13,469 nt of DNA from Anaerolineaceae bacterium UBA5224 (lineage in GTDB: Bacteria > Chloroflexota > Anaerolineae > Anaerolineales > Anaerolineaceae): positions 3,667-17,135 of the forward strand of contig DHUW01000064.1 of NCBI GenBank assembly GCA_002409365.1, read 5' to 3'. The first letter of the stretch is position 1; each line of letters starts with the position of its first letter. A program made the position numbers and the translations under genes. Below the pieces are notes generated by a model, which worked only from the letters and a program-made list of their open reading frames with translations, did no database searches and had not been told where the DNA came from. Below, piece by piece: positions 12,219 through 13,469 of this stretch.

Positions 12219-13469
12219 TTAGTACATTCCACCGCCGTCCTGGGGCATGGCAGGCATTGCGGATTTGGGTTCGGGGATATCGGTGACCAAAGCTTCGGTG
12301 GTCAGGATCATGGCTGCAATAGAAGCAGCATTCTCAAGTGCGCCGCGGGTAACTTTGGCGGGGTCGATAACACCCAATTGAACCATATCGCCGTATTCCT
12401 CAGTCAGAACATTGAAGCCGAGGTGCTTGTTGCCAGAGTCAGCCTGCTTCTGGCGGACAGTCTCAACAACCACGGAGCCATCTTTGCCAGCGTTGGCAAC
12501 GATTCTCTTCATCGGTTCGGTCAGGGCTTTGCGAACGGCGTTAACACCGATCTGGGCATCATCCTGGTCCATCTTGAGGTTTTCGAGTGCGCTCACTGCA
12601 TTCACCAAGGCGACACCACCGCCTGGAACAATACCTTCCTCAACAGCAGCGCGGGTTGCAGACAGGGCGTCTTCCACACGATGTTTCTTTTCTTTCAGTT
12701 CGGTCTCAGTTGCAGCGCCGACACGGATGATAGCCACACCGCCAGCCAGTTTAGCCAGGCGTTCCTGCAGTTTTTCGCGATCGTAATCGCTGGTTGTGTT
12801 CTCGATTTCAGCACGGATCTGCTCAATGCGACCCTTGATTGCATTGGTATCACCCTTACCGCCGACGATGGTGGTGCTGTCTTTGTCGATGGTGACTTTT
12901 TCAGCGCGACCGAGGTCTTCGATGGTGGCGTTTTCGAGTTTGCGGCCGGTCTCTTCAGAGATCACAGAAGCATTGGTCAGGATAGCGATATCCTGAAGCA
13001 TGGCCTTGCGGCGATCACCGAAACCAGGGGCTTTGACAGCGACGACATTCAGGACGCCGCGGATCTTGTTCAAAACCAGGGCTGCGATTGCTTCGCCGTC
13101 AACATCTTCAGCGACGATGACGATATCGCGCTTGCCAACCTGCACCATTTTTTCCAACAGGGGAACGATGTCGTTGGCTGCAGAGATTTTCTTGTCATAG
13201 ATCAGGATATAGGGGTCGTTGATTTCGGCGACCATGTGTTCGGTATCGGTGACGAAATAGGGGCTGATGTAGCCGCGGTCAAACTGCATACCTTCCACGT
13301 ATTCGGTCTCGAATTCGAGTGCTTTGGATTCTTCCACGGTGATGACGCCGTCTTTGCCGACTTTGTCCATCACATCTGCGATCAGGGAGCCAATTTGCTC
13401 GTCCTGGGCTGAAATGGTGGCAACGTTGCCAATCTCAGCTTTGGTGGTAATGTCGATCGCCTGGCTGAG
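12219..13469 (-). CDS. groEL: Chaperonin GroEL, partial (N-terminal ~130 residues outside the window)
   Basis: The last 416 codons of the 60-kDa chaperonin that folds proteins inside its double ring with GroES. The reading frame stays open to the window edge (leading residues LSQAIDITTKAEIGNVATIS...), so the apparent start near 13373 is internal. Landmarks: MDKVGKDGVITVEE, EGMQFDRGYISPYFVTD at the apical-domain border, AVKAPGFGDRRKAMLQDIAI, VRVGAATETELKEKKHRVED with the catalytic Asp of VEDAL, and AAVEEGIVPGGG. The tail ends MPQDGGGMY, short compared with the long GGM repeats of E. coli. Closed by its own terminator; the promoter, any CIRCE element and groES lie beyond the window. Confidence 0.97.
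   Translation of the reverse strand, partial: LSQAIDITTKAEIGNVATISAQDEQIGSLIADVMDKVGKDGVITVEESKALEFETEYVEGMQFDRGYISPYFVTDTEHMVAEINDPYILIYDKKISAANDIVPLLEKMVQVGKRDIVIVAEDVDGEAIAALVLNKIRGVLNVVAVKAPGFGDRRKAMLQDIAILTNASVISEETGRKLENATIEDLGRAEKVTIDKDSTTIVGGKGDTNAIKGRIEQIRAEIENTTSDYDREKLQERLAKLAGGVAIIRVGAATETELKEKKHRVEDALSATRAAVEEGIVPGGGVALVNAVSALENLKMDQDDAQIGVNAVRKALTEPMKRIVANAGKDGSVVVETVRQKQADSGNKHLGFNVLTEEYGDMVQLGVIDPAKVTRGALENAASIAAMILTTEALVTDIPEPKSAMPAMPQDGGGMY

Noticed and set aside
12219..13373. groEL starting at 13373
   Set aside because: That position is an internal GTG codon; upstream codons continue the GroEL sequence to the window edge, so the gene is truncated by the window, not short.
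12378..13412. 344-codon open frame on the plus strand
   Set aside because: It lies entirely antisense to the unmistakable groEL coding sequence; long antisense frames are common opposite such genes, and the translation shows no recognisable domain.

Overview
The window reads as ordinary chromosome of a bacterium of the phylum Chloroflexota, most likely class Anaerolineae. This is an inference from the gene set: a DUF2089/SHOCT-like gene pair, a DUF4013 membrane protein, a bifunctional FtcD, DUF970 PII-like receptors, and moderate GC with good Shine-Dalgarno sites. No rRNA, tRNA, CRISPR array or insertion sequence is visible.

Layout. Positions 1-1273 (minus strand) hold a membrane-anchored N-acetylmuramoyl-L-alanine amidase followed by the start of a TPR-like protein cut by the window edge. 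An AMMECR1-domain gene (1367-1936, plus) runs divergently from the amidase and ends at a strong bidirectional terminator. Then, on the minus strand, come a DUF4013 membrane protein, two adjacent PII-like (DUF970) cyclic-di-AMP receptor paralogues, and a tightly overlapping operon ftcD-yjjX-UPF0260. A broken peroxiredoxin-like gene follows on the plus strand (6294-6715). It carries an in-frame TGA exactly where the first Cys of a CxxC motif belongs, with a SECIS-like hairpin just downstream. From 6771 a perfect TTGACA promoter containing an inverted repeat drives a DUF2089 regulator and a SHOCT-like protein, closed by a strong terminator. A second TTGACA promoter drives a Na+/K+-ATPase-like P-type pump translationally coupled to two TrkA/RCK proteins, again closed by a terminator. 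The 3' three quarters of groEL lies on the minus strand at the right edge with its own terminator.

How the genes may work together. The ATPase keeps the Na+/K+-ATPase-type cation-site residues in its M4, M5 and M6 segments and overlaps the first trkA gene by ATGA. No TrkH/KtrB channel gene is present in the window, so the cluster looks like a monovalent-cation pump with RCK-type regulators. The two DUF970 paralogues suggest c-di-AMP signalling in the same cell, and c-di-AMP commonly controls K+ homeostasis. A link between the two loci is conjecture.

The most unusual items are the TGA/UxxC peroxiredoxin relic, the pump plus double-TrkA operon, and the complementary degeneration of the paired DUF970 proteins.
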